This document shows positions 10,910 to 22,060 of a stretch of 64,000 nt of DNA, piece by piece (position 1 is the stretch's first letter; the number at the start of each line of letters is the position of its first letter). This DNA comes from Heliocidaris erythrogramma (taxonomy: Eukaryota; Echinodermata; Echinoidea; Camarodonta; Echinometridae). The stretch covers positions 17,674,615 to 17,738,614 of the forward strand of contig CM046868.1 of assembly GCA_025617745.1 (NCBI GenBank). The letters are read 5' to 3'. Both the position numbers and the translations under genes were made by a program. Below the pieces are notes generated by a model that saw only the letters and a list, made by a program, of their open reading frames with translations, did no database searches and was not told the DNA's origin.

Positions 10910-11930
10910 CCTTCGAACAGAACCAAAATCAACGAACTGAGGCCTCCATTTTCGAATATAAAATTGGTCTGTAAATATATTTATTTACAGACCAATTTTA
11001 CATATTACAACACGCATCTCCGCTACCAAAAGAAGATTGACTATCTTATAGGATGTAAAATATATGCATACATACACATGAAGCCTTCCAGGTTCTTTTT
11101 TGTTTAATTATAAAAAAAAACAACGAAATACTGCCCTTATTAAAAAAAATAAACTGAAGGTTGTGGTAGGATATTGGAAAATCCTATAATCTCGCCTACC
11201 ATAAACAGCAAGTTATTACGTGTACATTTACTATGTAAAACTTGTTACATAAAGCCTTCCGCGTGAAAGTAATACATGAACTAGCGCCTCATTTACTGAA
11301 ATATCATGTTTGCAAGCTGAATTTTCCGACATGCAAGAAATGATAACCCTGACCATGCATAGCTTGCCAAAATAAATAAGATGAAGGGGGAGCATGTAAC
11401 GTGCGGGTTTTCACCCCTGGCTGAAATAAAAAGCAGGAATAACGCTTCCATTTTTGAGAAATTCTTTGTTTCAATGTAGCTAAATGTTCTTTTGAATAAG
11501 CAGTTGAACATTCCATCTTCTTAGCCAAATAAGAAAAAAAGATAAAAATGTAGAATGTTTTTAAATACATACATTTATATACCTTAAGCCTTCTGGCTGA
11601 AAGAAAATGTGACAAGAATTACCATGATTACCGCCTCCATTTTCAAGAGAAATTCTGTTTGTTAGCTGAATGTTTTTGTATGACACTGGACAATCCACTT
11701 CTCCTGGCTGCCATAGCAGATAAGGACAGAGGGTGTATACTGTAGATGAAGCTTTTCGGCTGGATAAACAAGAAAACACGAATTATGGCCTCCACAATTT
11801 TGAGACAGAAAAACGAATCGAGGAGAAAGAAGATGTTAAGTTTGACATTTCGATGAAACCTTCCGGCTGGAAAAATGCCAATTTAGGCGTCCCAATCGAA
11901 ACGGTTATCTTCAAGTTCATGCTTGATTTG
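10910..11930. repeat. Degenerate ~165 bp tandem array
   Basis: A pair of motifs recurs in register: ATGAAGCCTTCCGGCTGAAA-like followed by ACGCCTCCATTTTCGAGA-like. Copies begin near 10914, 11078, 11249, 11400, 11583, 11746 and 11852. Most spacings are 150-183 bp, the last about 106. Identity is low, so it is an old satellite. It also holds a perfect 18 bp-arm hairpin at 10960-10999. No function can be inferred. Confidence 0.65.
10960..10999. repeat. Perfect hairpin, 18 bp arms
   Basis: AAAATTGGTCTGTAAATA and its exact reverse complement are separated by four bases. Confidence 0.85.
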
Positions 11931-12680
11931 TCTTCGAGATTGAAAGGGGGAATGTTTGAGACATGTCGCACGTGGGAAGTATCATCCAGAGGCACAACTG
12001 CGAGGCTGTATCTTGAGTGATCGGTCGGTTGGATTGTCCATCCGCCGCCTACAAATTACATCGCAACAAAACACAATTAAAAAAAATAAGTAGGCCAGCA
12101 GTGACGGGAAAATCAAGTTTAGACGTGGCAGACTTAGCGTGCTATCTCGTGTTAACGGTTACGACTATCGCAAATTATGCAAGAAGTTGCATCTTCAGGT
12201 GAAGCCAGGGGTGAAGTTGAGAAAATGGTACAGCCGAGGCTTAGAATTTAGCTTACAATAATTGCTAACATCTTGTAATCTATCACATAAAATGAAATAT
12301 TCTCAATGAAGAAACAAGATATTTTTTATGTTCAAGTGATTAGCGTAAAACAACCTGCAGACGCCGTACCCCAACATTCAAAAAATTCAAAAATGGTCTT
12401 TATTAACATACAAACATGAAGTACATGAAAAGCAGCCTCAGCTGGAATATTCATGTTTACATGTTCGTAGGCACAACATTTTTAAAAGACTAAACATGTA
12501 AAAAAGGTTACTATGCATTGCACAGGTTTTCATAAAATATGGTGACATGTAAAATTCGTTATTAATTGCATGTAAAAAGATTGAAATATATACATTCATA
12601 ACAGTCGACTTGGGGGAGGAGACTAGCACTTAGTGCATATACCTGTGATAAAAGTGATAAGAGAGAAAAATTAAGAATTT

Positions 12681-13532
12681 TCAACATTTGTTGAGTAAAT
12701 CAACTAAAAAGGGCAATGGACTATTTTTAAACCGTTTTGTTCTAGCTTGAAATTGCTGATAAGTGTGCATACGGCGAAGGGATATGTTAGTGTGTTTTTT
12801 CTGAGGTAACCATGTCTGACAAAAAGGGTGATTTGAAAATGATTTGGCAAATTTTATACACAGTGCTAGTCTCCTCTCCTCAAGAGTTGGTAAGTTACAT
12901 ACTTGACATGAATTTGTATATGAGATGTAATTATGCCCTAAAATGATCTTACATACTCTTCGTTGTATTTTTTCAAGATTATTACTTTGCTGTACGGTAA
13001 GACTACTATGGAAAGCTGGAGCACAATATTCTAAAATTGGTCTAATATAACCTGCATATATTGTCACTAGATCCTTCAAAGGCAAATTGAATTTCTTAAG
13101 TTCCCTCAACATATATAGTTTTCTATTGCACCTTTTGACCAAGTCATCAATATGTAAATTCCATTTTAAATTGGATTGTATAATCACTCCAAGAATTGTA
13201 ATACTTTGTACATTGCATAAAACAGAGTTATTAATGGAAAGAACTTCAGGAGGAGGAGGATTTTTCATAAAAGTAACATGCAAAGTAAAACACTTTGAAG
13301 GATTGAGTGACATATTATTTGATTTTGACCAGTATTGCACAGAATTTAGTATGGGTTGTAGTTGTGAGACATCAGTTGATTTACGACATTGTACTAAGGA
13401 CAAATCATCAACATATTTGAAATAATGTATAGGAATATTTTTACATAAATCATTAACCATAATTAAAAAGAGAATGGGGCCAAGGCGTGTCCCTTGAGGG
13501 ACACCGGCATGATTAACTTTAATATCAGACAT
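12681..13532 (-). CDS. LINE ORF2, RT catalytic and C-terminal part
   Basis: Open 283-residue frame starting upstream of GVPQGTRLGPILFLIMVND. It contains the active-site box FKYVDDLSLV (YVDD rather than the common YADD), then the SKCFTLHV and ITILGVIIQ blocks, and the thumb with RPILEYCAPAFHSSL and LEKIQRRVCKIILG, as expected for the CR1/L2/Crack/Daphne group. The stop lies at 12681-12683. It gives the reverse transcriptase of this element, and all key RT residues appear kept. Confidence 0.87.
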   Translation of the reverse strand: MSDIKVNHAGVPQGTRLGPILFLIMVNDLCKNIPIHYFKYVDDLSLVQCRKSTDVSQLQPILNSVQYWSKSNNMSLNPSKCFTLHVTFMKNPPPPEVLSINNSVLCNVQSITILGVIIQSNLKWNLHIDDLVKRCNRKLYMLRELKKFNLPLKDLVTIYAGYIRPILEYCAPAFHSSLTVQQSNNLEKIQRRVCKIILGHNYISYTNSCQVCNLPTLEERRLALCIKFAKSFSNHPFCQTWLPQKKHTNISLRRMHTYQQFQARTKRFKNSPLPFLVDLLNKC

Positions 13533-13557
13533 AGTTCCATGATATAAAGTACTTTGT

Positions 13558-14580
13558 TTACGACATTCTAAAAAAACTAATTATCCAATTTATTATCCAA
13601 GGTTTTATATGCATATTTATCATTTTTTCAATTAGAATACTGTGATCCAAGCGATCAAATGCCTTCCTAAAATCTGTACATACAACAGTAGACAATGACT
13701 TATTATTTTCTGCCTGTTGATAAAGATAATGTAAAAGACCAACAAGGTAATGTGATGTAGATAATCCTGGTCTGTTACCAAACTGGTGTACATCAATCTG
13801 TTTCTCAATGTCTTTCAATAACCACTGAGCTATAAAAGATTCAGCCAACTTAGAGAAATGTGAAGTCAAAGCTATATGAGGCAAATTATTTATACAAGGT
13901 GGGTGAGATTTTGGAATAGGGGTTACTTGACCGAATCTCCACTGTGAAGGTATAACACTTTGTCTGAAAGAAATATTAAGAATCCTAGTAATCGGTAAAC
14001 TCAATTCACAGGCAAATTCCCTAATAATGCGAACTGGAAGATCATCTTTAACAGATGCTTTACGTAACTGTAATTTCCGTAATCTACAATAGACGTCCCA
14101 ACAACTAATCTCTGGACTTTCAAATTGAGAAGGTAAAAAGGCTGGTAATGATTTTCTATTTAAAGGAGAAAGATCAGCAGCAATAGACACAAAGAAATCA
14201 TTTATTGCATTAGCTGCTTGTTTAGAATAGTGATTGTTCTGAATCTCAATACCAGGAATCATTATTGGGATATGGTCCTGATTACCGTTTGTAAGTATTT
14301 TTATATGTCTATACCAGGCTGATGGATTATTCAACTTTTCCCTTTTAATACGGGTGTTATAATAATTTTTTTTTGCAACAGAAATGGCTTGAGCAACTTT
14401 ATTTCTTAAGTGTCTCCAAACAGTGTCATTTCGTTTTTTAAAAGCTTTTTGTCGGTCACGTATGAGCGATTTAATAAAAGGAGTTACCCAAGGTTTATCA
14501 GTTTGGCTAACTTTCACTTCATGCGAAGGTAAGTATAAATCAAGTTTAGTTTTAATGCTATCAATCAACCTTGTATACAT
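13558..14580 (-). CDS. LINE ORF2, linker and reverse transcriptase fingers/palm
   Basis: Open 340-residue frame. A basic linker (KPWVTPFIKSLIRDRQKAFKKRN, a block that precedes RT in CR1-group elements) is followed by RT blocks: VTPIPK, LTSHFSKLAESFI, FGNRPGLSTSHYLVGLLH and CTDFRKAFDRLDH, which holds the first catalytic aspartate. It ends after INWIISFF at a T7 run. Removing one T restores the frame into LECRKQS of the next piece. It belongs to the same ORF as the flanking segments. Confidence 0.85.
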   Translation of the reverse strand: MYTRLIDSIKTKLDLYLPSHEVKVSQTDKPWVTPFIKSLIRDRQKAFKKRNDTVWRHLRNKVAQAISVAKKNYYNTRIKREKLNNPSAWYRHIKILTNGNQDHIPIMIPGIEIQNNHYSKQAANAINDFFVSIAADLSPLNRKSLPAFLPSQFESPEISCWDVYCRLRKLQLRKASVKDDLPVRIIREFACELSLPITRILNISFRQSVIPSQWRFGQVTPIPKSHPPCINNLPHIALTSHFSKLAESFIAQWLLKDIEKQIDVHQFGNRPGLSTSHYLVGLLHYLYQQAENNKSLSTVVCTDFRKAFDRLDHSILIEKMINMHIKPWIINWIISFFRMS

Positions 14581-14599
14581 TAATGATAAGTCAGAACTA

Positions 14600-15967
14600 T
14601 TAAAAAACTTCTTCCCACGTTTGTGCTGTTAACCATTGACCAAACAACCGCAATCCACTGTCCTTCAAAGGACGCACAATTCTAGTTTTTTTATCAACAA
14701 TTTCTTTAGAAACATTAGAAGAATACCAAATAATAAGGTTATGATCACTTCTGCCGACTGGAGGGAGAATTAAAATATTTTCATAAAATTCATAAAAGTT
14801 TGTAAAAATCTTATCGAGTATATTGTGCCCTCTTGTTGGTTTATTGACCACTTGTTTGAACTTGTCATCTCTCAAAATTTCATCAAAATTTAAATCATTA
14901 AAATCGCCGAGTACCGCTATCCCTGCGTCAGGGTATTTAACAAGTAGAGAATCGATTGTTGAAATAACATGATCTGCATAATCAGCCTCATTAGGACTTC
15001 TTGGAGGAAAGTACAGTAAACACAAAATAATACAAGAAATTCTCCTTGGTAAATGTGGGGGTCTTAACATGACCCAAATTGCTTCAATATCATCTGGTAC
15101 TTTGATATCAGTTAAAAGGCGAGGATGATATATATGCTTGGCGAGGAGCGCTACCCCACCTCCCTGTCGATATTTTCGAGGTCTGGAAAAGGTGGCAAAA
15201 CCATCTAAACACAACAACTCAAGAGGTGAGTCTTCAACTTCCCAGGTTTCCGTCAACGCTATTATATCAACAGTGTTGTCTTTCACAATGATTTCAAGCT
15301 CATCCAATTTATTATTAATTGATCTTGGATTAGTCAAAAAAAATTTAGGTAAATAAGATCCTATGATTTCACGCCGATACTTTTTTATTTGACAAAGATT
15401 GGATAAATTAATCTGTACTTTATTTGTATATCGGCATTTATTTCTAGGACGAATAAGGACTGGTATTGCATATTGACAATCATTACAAGCAATCTTTGGT
15501 GTTGTTAAAGAAGATAAATGAATCGAGTCCCGCCTTTTTGCAATCGGGACTTTCCTCCTTCCCGCTCGTTTGCCGCGATGGTGGATGGGTTTCCGTTGAA
15601 TACCGAGATCTTTGATGATTTTCCATGTTGCATGTGGTAGGTGTGTTGTTGGTTTATGTGAGTTTTCTAAGTCATATAATTCAGATACAGGATAAAGATG
15701 ATGATCGTTCTTAGTAGTAATAACTCGACCTGGGTTTGGGTTTATGTCTCCACATAATAAGAGCTCAATTTGGAAGGATGAGTTGCTGTTACTGTAATAC
15801 GGAATACGTGCAGATAGGTACTTATGATGAAAAAGTTTAGAAGTTAAAACCAAACTGGTATTATAAGTTTGTAAAGAGCGAACAGGTAGGTAACGGTAAT
15901 GATTTCTGCACACACATAGTAACATACACACAAGTGAAATGCTCACCACAAGCTTCATGCTGCACAA
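14600..15967 (-). CDS. LINE ORF2, N-terminal and APE endonuclease part
   Basis: A 455-residue frame. Residues 1-20 are a hydrophobic, cysteine-rich leader. At about 70-81 lies LLLCGDINPNPGR, a degenerate 2A-like ribosome-skipping motif (consensus DxExNPG then P; here E is N and the last P is R). A basic linker follows. The APE-type endonuclease then runs from about 210 to 430, with PRSINNKLDEL, ALTETW, RQGGGVALL, LGDFNDL and GRSDHNLI. The endonuclease nicks target DNA for target-primed reverse transcription. The frame ends at TAA just after a T6 run. Dropping one T continues directly into the next piece (residues NSSDLSLMYTR), so this is a one-base frameshift, biological or from sequencing. 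Confidence 0.82.
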   Translation of the reverse strand: MCSMKLVVSISLVCMLLCVCRNHYRYLPVRSLQTYNTSLVLTSKLFHHKYLSARIPYYSNSNSSFQIELLLCGDINPNPGRVITTKNDHHLYPVSELYDLENSHKPTTHLPHATWKIIKDLGIQRKPIHHRGKRAGRRKVPIAKRRDSIHLSSLTTPKIACNDCQYAIPVLIRPRNKCRYTNKVQINLSNLCQIKKYRREIIGSYLPKFFLTNPRSINNKLDELEIIVKDNTVDIIALTETWEVEDSPLELLCLDGFATFSRPRKYRQGGGVALLAKHIYHPRLLTDIKVPDDIEAIWVMLRPPHLPRRISCIILCLLYFPPRSPNEADYADHVISTIDSLLVKYPDAGIAVLGDFNDLNFDEILRDDKFKQVVNKPTRGHNILDKIFTNFYEFYENILILPPVGRSDHNLIIWYSSNVSKEIVDKKTRIVRPLKDSGLRLFGQWLTAQTWEEVF

Positions 15968-16433
15968 AACACAATGCCACTGGTCTGTTCATTTTGAACC
16001 AGTCAGATATGCAGTTCATTGTCTTTATGGCTGAGTGGATATGCTGAAAGGTGCTATGCTGGGCAAGACTGTGCAATGGGTACACGAAGATGGCTGTCTT
16101 ACCATACCACTGTAGAGTGCAAGAAGAAATGATCCTTCTACAACATATAAAACGTCGACAAAATCCACAGATGCATCAAGAAGAAGCTATATCCTACTAA
16201 GTATTCAATCAACTATTTCATTCCAAATGAAGAATGGTATTTCAAGTCAAAATGTCACAGATACTGGGAGCAATAATCAGAGTCAGCTGCCTGCCAGGCG
16301 CTCTACGTATTTGGATCTTATGCTGCGTTTACATCATGTTCCCGGCAGCCCCGGCAGCCCCGTTTCAGACTGCCACGGACAAAACGGGGTGGACGTAAGA
16401 CAATGCGGATCAACGGGATGGACAAAGTTGACA

Positions 16434-16503
16434 CGCCGTGATTGCCGTGGATGCCGGGCCAGATTTTTTAACTGTCAAAAAATTTGCCACGGCAATCACG
16501 GCG
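16434..16503. repeat. 17 bp-arm hairpin in the outer shell's left arm
   Basis: CGCCGTGATTGCCGTGG at 16434 pairs exactly with CCACGGCAATCACGGCG at 16487. It is probably subterminal structure. Confidence 0.8.
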
Positions 16504-17639
16504 CAAATGGGAACTTAGTGAGCCGCAGAAAATCGGGATAAACGCAACTCAACGTTTACAGCCCGTAACAGGCCGTAAGAAAACTTGGGGGCCGTCCGTA
16601 ATGGAACGTCGGAAATGTGAATTCCCGGCACCGGACGGTCACTTTAATAAAGGTCTGGTACGTTCTGCTGCGTTTTGTCAAGGTTCTTAACATAATCCGG
16701 GTTGTATGGTACCGTTTCGTTGCGTTCAACCACGACGCCCAACGGCGCCTGACGGCTTACAGGCCCTGCGCGATACGGCGCATTACGTTCTATAACGGCC
16801 TGGAACGGTTAGCGCGGTCTGAGAGGACGAAAAAATGCCGGGCACGGCAGGGGAACAATAGACGACACATTTCATCTACAACAAATTGTTGAGGTAAGAA
16901 TAAAATCAAACCTCTTTAATCTTTACAAGTATACAGCTCGGTGGACTATATTAGCTGATCAGGTATTGTTTACTAAAATTGTTTACTAAAAAAGTGTTTA
17001 CTATAAGAAAAGAGAAGCTTTTAGTCTTAAGGCAGATTCACACCGAACACGACAAACGACAAACGACACGACAGCACGACATGAACGACTTTCTGAAAAA
17101 TCGCTCTAATGCAAACCATATGGCACCGTGCACACTGCCACGACGTTTTCCGAAACGTCGTGCACGACGTTTTTAGGGGTTTTTAGTCGTTTCAGAAAAT
17201 CGCTCAGCGAGCGATTTTCCCAGCACGACAGAACGACATTTTGGCCACCAACCAATTAGCGTGGAGGATTTGCAGTGACGTCATATTTATCCAAGGCTGC
17301 TAATTGATGGCAGAAACTTTGCATTTCTCCTGCTCATATCTCTATGGGATTTTACGTGTAAATTATTTTATCGCACCGCACAAAAAGTACCATAGAGCTA
17401 TACACAAAAACACACCACTGGTTATGTTTTCGTCGAGTCCAACCAAAACAGATTTCCAAGTTACATGTACATACTTGTCTGATTGATCCTTTGGTTGAAA
17501 GGTTGCTGAAAATTTATCTTCGGTAAGTAAAACTAAGCCTAATTTGATGAGAGGTCTATATATTTAATGTTTGACCAACTTATCAAAGGCCAATGTTTGA
17601 CCAAATTGACAAAGAGGAAAAAGAACTTGGAACTGAATA

Positions 17640-18500
17640 TAGAGGCGTAGTGCCTGCGTTCAGTATCTTCCCTAGGTATCCCTAGGTAAAGACCAAAACC
17701 AACGTTAACGTACAATACAGTATAGACCTAAACTGCAGACTGAACAAATGGTGGCTAAACCAAACTTTACTTAGCCCTAGCCTAGGCTAGGTTATGAGCA
17801 AATTCAATGAGTAGATCTAGATCTAGATCCCTGGCTCCAGATCTCACTTAGAATAGATCCAGCTGTCTAGATATAATTCCTAACATTAACATATAGGCTA
17901 GGCCTAAACCAAACTAAACTAGGCCTAGGCCTAAACTAACTAAAGCTAAATTCAAGCCCAGTTCCAGGACCATTCCAGGTCCAGGAGTCCAGGCAGTGTA
18001 TCTGGCCTGACAAGCGGAGGGGGCATGTGGACTATGGCTGGGCATGCATGGTATGGCCATCAATCCGTTTAAAGTCAGAGCTAACTATGGTCTGGAACTC
18101 TGGATTAACTATACACAGCGCTGTCGCCTAGGTCTGGATATGACTATCATGGTCTAGCCTAGTGTCTGTAAAATCTACAGAGAGAGAGAGAGACCCAAAC
18201 AACCCAAAATCCCAAAATGAAACAAAACAAAAACACTGGCTGCAAATTTCGAACCTGTCGCTGACTTTTAACGTTACTAGACCATCAAATTGACTGGTAT
18301 TAGGTCCAGATCAAGAGCCTAGGCCAAATAATATTGGTCTAGATTCTAAGTTAGGCAAACGTCTAGTCTCTATAGTTTTACTCTGAATTTAAAATATTTG
18401 TATCTAGGCCTATTATCAATTTACATGTCCCTGACTAACATTAGATCTAGAGTCTATGTCGATCTAACTTAGATTTAAGTCAGAGACCCTTTATAGATAT
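17640..18500. repeat. TAGGCCTA / TCTAGATC-rich low-complexity stretch
   Basis: Short palindromes CCTAGG, TAGGCCTA and AGATCT recur very often over about 850 bp. There is no clear period and no ORF. It lies inside the inner Harbinger-like element. Confidence 0.55.
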
Positions 18501-18854
18501 AGGCCTAGTGTTTCTTTTTCTTTGTCATTGTTGAGTATAAAAAGAATGATGTGTACAGTGTAGAGTCTAGAGTTTGACTTCATTTTTTTAGGCTTCATTT
18601 TTTAGTCTAACTGTTAGACTCCATATCTTTTTTGTTTTGTTATTTGTTTGTTTTAGGTAGTTTTGTTTATTTTTGTTTTAATCAAAGCATTTTCAGTAGA
18701 TCTAGAAGCAGTCTAAGTTACAGGCCAATAACAATAAAAAGGAGGAAGAAAATAATCATTAGATCAATTTTACATAAGGCAATAAAACTTAAATTTTTAG
18801 AGAGATTTTTTCCAGTAGGGCTACAAATCTTCAATAGGGATGTCAAAGATCTAG

Positions 18855-19030
18855 CAGTGGCAGATTTAGGGGGGCATCCCCTTTTTGCTTGTCAGAGAAT
18901 TTGAAGGGAAACTGGATCAACAAAATCTGATAACCTTTTTTTTTTTACTTCTTTGCTTGTCAGAAAGTTTTCTGAGATATCCCCCCCCCCCCCCCCTTTG
19001 ACAAAATCCTGATTCCTGGATCTACCCCTG
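18855..19030. mobile_element. 176 bp hAT-like MITE (CAGTGGCAGAT family)
   Basis: The left end CAGTGGCAGATTTAGG and right end CCTGGATCTACCCCTG are inverted. GATCTAG flanks both sides (18848-18854, 19031-19037). The inside has a G/C tract and gcttgtcagagaattt. Related fragments occur near 2727, 21803, 28408 and 32769. Confidence 0.75.
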
Positions 19031-20352
19031 GATCTAGAGTTGATTTAGATCTACAATGTATATGTATTATGTACATTCTACTTGCAAGTTGCTGTTCATA
19101 AACCCGTAAGTCTACATTGAGAAAAAGGGACGAATCCCATCACTTGTTTGAGTGGGAGCATAGCAAGTTATGAATCAAATTATATATCACTAGTGTCTTT
19201 ATTATGATTTATCTTTTGCCATATCACTAAATAAACTATCAGGGGAAATTTTATGTTTCACTTTTTTTTCAAGTTGAATAATTACATAAATTTACATCAC
19301 AAGACCACCCATTCTATATGGTATACCATTCCATGAAGAAACATTAAAGAACCTTACATATTTATGAACCCGCTTATTTGTAGTCTTATTTTTTGTTATT
19401 TTCTTCCTCTATTTTTTGCAGCATAAAAGAATGGGCCATGATGAACTTTTGGAAACCCATGCAAATCGCTGTGCAAAGATGAGGATATTAAAGGCGAGAC
19501 ACATTTGCTGAAAGATTGCCAGCAAGCTTGAAAGATCTGGTAATTATTTTGTTTCATTCAACTCTAAAATGAAGTTAAAGATTCGTTTGGAGATGGAAAC
19601 TGCTAATTCGTTTTTAAATCTAGATACTTTACATACAGTACATCCCCCATCAATTATGTTATTATAAATAAAACATAAAGCTCGTGGGAATTCACCTGGT
19701 CAAATGATTTCTTTACTGTTTTAATTTTTTAAATCATTATTGTCTGTATTTTTTGTCTTTTAAAGAAAATTATTATTATTTTCATTTTGCTTTGTTATTT
19801 CTTATTGTGGCAAAAATACAATAATGATCGATCTAATTTCCTTTCTCACTAAATTTACAGGAGAAAGTGCTGAATGTAGTTTGGTCAACATACATGTACA
19901 GGCTTGTTTCATGCAGTACAAGAACTTGAGGAAGAATAAGGGAATAACTGGTGCATCATCATTTCAGGTCATCACACTCCCGTTTCCCGTCATCAAGGGA
20001 AAACACTAACGTACTAGTATTGTTGATTTCACATCCTTACCTAGAGAGTAAGTACAATTTTATAATATAGTACAGTACATGTAACAATCCAATTGTTTCC
20101 CAATGCATGAATTCATGGAAATTGGGGATGGGTGTTCATTGAAAGTCGTGTCAAATAGTTGATCTGCTTCGTTTTCATAGGGAAACAATTTATACCCTGA
20201 TCTTCTATTTACTAACATATAAGCTTTGTCATGGTCCTACACAGCCATAACATTTAATACATAAACACTGATCATGCATACTTGTGTTATAGTTCTGTTC
20301 ATTCAAGTAAATGTTTAGTTACTTTGATGTATGTGTTTTGTGAAGAAAAATG

Positions 20353-20690
20353 TTATACAATTGTACTAGTCACTTTGTAGCTATGATGTAATGATGTTAG
20401 GAAGGCTATATCATTTTTTAATTCCTTTTTCATTTTGTAGGGCACACATCTACAAGAGATTGTACCTGGTAGCTGATGCAAAAGGATGCTCTCAAGGACA
20501 AGAGGGGGTCGAAGGGAATGAACTTGAAGCCATTCATCATTCTCAAATATCAGTGTCTCCCCCAGTCCATCTGCTGCTAATATCAATACTCCCTGTGTCA
20601 CCACACCCTTCCTTGTATTTCCTTGTATCCCAGTACCCCCTGCCCCCCCCCCCCCGATCTCAATCATCAAATGATCTCACAATGGAGTGA
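20353..20690. other. Exon-like patch without support for a gene
   Basis: A TTTTGTAG acceptor-like site at about 20440 precedes an open stretch (RAHIYKRLYLVADAKGCSQG). Both strands have ORFs near 100 codons, and a poly-C run ends them. I see no family match. Reported only because it sits in the interior of the inner TIR element and could be a remnant of its gene. Confidence 0.2.
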
Positions 20691-21302
20691 GCAAGGACAC
20701 ACCAAAGGCATAACAAAATGAAGTTGACAGAATCCATTCATTTCAGTATTCTGAATAACAGTCTTACTCCCATGAAGAATTTCATTTTACAGCCCCTACA
20801 ACTACATTAATGTTACTTCTCTTCCTTAATTTGCTACATGTTATGCATTACCACCGGTTAGATTGTTATTAGTCTGCCGTAAGTAATTTCTTTAGTGGGG
20901 ACATTTAAACTTTTGCCAGATGTCTATTTCAAAATCTAACTGTGGTTAATGTCGTTGAATATCAAGTTACGTCCGCCCCTCCCCCCTTACATAATCACTA
21001 GGCCATTGCAGATTTAATCTCGGGACTGAGGTGCATTTTACAGCACGTCCCAAGTATTTTAGAGGGGGGTTTGTCAGAGCTAATTGTATTTGCTTACTAC
21101 TTCATACATGGGGGATGAATTTAATTTGCACTCTAATGGAGCTTGAGCTTGAAAATCCATATTTGAATTAAAGATTTGAATTACAGTATTGAATCCCTTT
21201 TTTTAGTCTTTTAAATATTGGTTTTTGTATTGTTTGTATTGTCCAATTACATTTTTTTCAGCTCTCAAACAGAATACAATAGGCACTGAACTTGTTACAA
21301 AT

Positions 21303-21380
21303 TTTGACAGAGAGAGGGGGATGGGCATGGAGAGAGAGAGAGAGAGAGGGGGTGGGGGTAGAGAGAAAGAGAGAGGGAGA
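21303..21380. repeat. (GA)n microsatellite
   Basis: GAGAGAGG purine repeats of about 80 bp. Confidence 0.85.
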
Positions 21381-21802
21381 AGAAATGGGGAATTACATTT
21401 AAAAGTATGTTGTGTTTTTTTCAACTCTGAAAATGGGTTCTTTTGAGTCATTTTAAGATGTACCGTAATATGGGGTAAAGAATTGCTTTTGCTTTGTTGA
21501 CAAAATATCAGCAGATTTTTTTGTATCAACCATGAGTTTGTTTTGAGATAACTTAGAAAATTTCCGTTACTCCACCAAGAAATTCAAGTACTTTCCTAAT
21601 GTCTGGAGGTACCCAAAATCCATATAAAATATATAAGCGTGCACAACTATTTTCAATTTATATATTTTTTCTGGTCATTTTGTCTATAAAATATGGTAAA
21701 GAGTGAATGTATAAGACAAAACTGCCCCCTCCCCATATAGTGTGCGGTGGGTGTGTGCCGCGGAGAATACCACCATTTTCACACCAAATTTCTGTTCCAA
21801 AG

Positions 21803-22060
21803 CAGTGGCGGATTTAGGGGGAAGGGCACATTCGGCCCGTGCCCCCCCCCCCCCTTTGAAAGAAAAATATGCATTGTGCCCCCTCCCTTTTTCCGATTGT
21901 GCCCCCCCCCCCCCCATTTTAGAACGAAAACCTTTTTATTTTTGCTTGTCAGAGAATTATGGAGGGGAACTGGACCCCCTTCCCCGCCCCCCACTGAGCG
22001 AATTTTGGAGTTCTGGCAACTTTTTTTTTTTTAGTTCCCCCCCCCCCGGAAAACTGCTTG
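21803..22060. mobile_element. CAGTGGCGGATTTAG element fragment with poly-C tracts
   Basis: It begins CAGTGGCGGATTTAGGGGG, contains three C runs of 10-15 and the core CTTGTCAGAGAATTATGGAG shared with 18890 and (inverted) 28610. No right terminus is found. The ORFs on both strands are proline/glycine-rich translations of the tracts. Confidence 0.6.

Larger units (their letters stand above)
12375..15990 (-). mobile_element. Near-intact CR1/L2-group LINE
   Basis: The element spans a minus-strand ORF chain (15967 down to 12681) and a 3' UTR ending near 12375 in repeated TTTTTGAA-type units, the kind of short microsatellite tail used by CR1/L2 LINEs rather than poly-A. The three ORF pieces are separated only by single-base changes in T runs. 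The exact 5' end and target duplication could not be found. Confidence 0.8.

Noticed and set aside
16227-16892. Overlapping ORFs in the GC-rich stretch
   Set aside because: They lie in the left arm of the outer Harbinger-like element, with inverted repeats; the composition explains the lack of stops.
20353-20690. 99 and 105 codon ORFs on opposite strands as a host gene
   Set aside because: Mutually overlapping, ending in poly-C, no family; kept only as a weak exon-like note.
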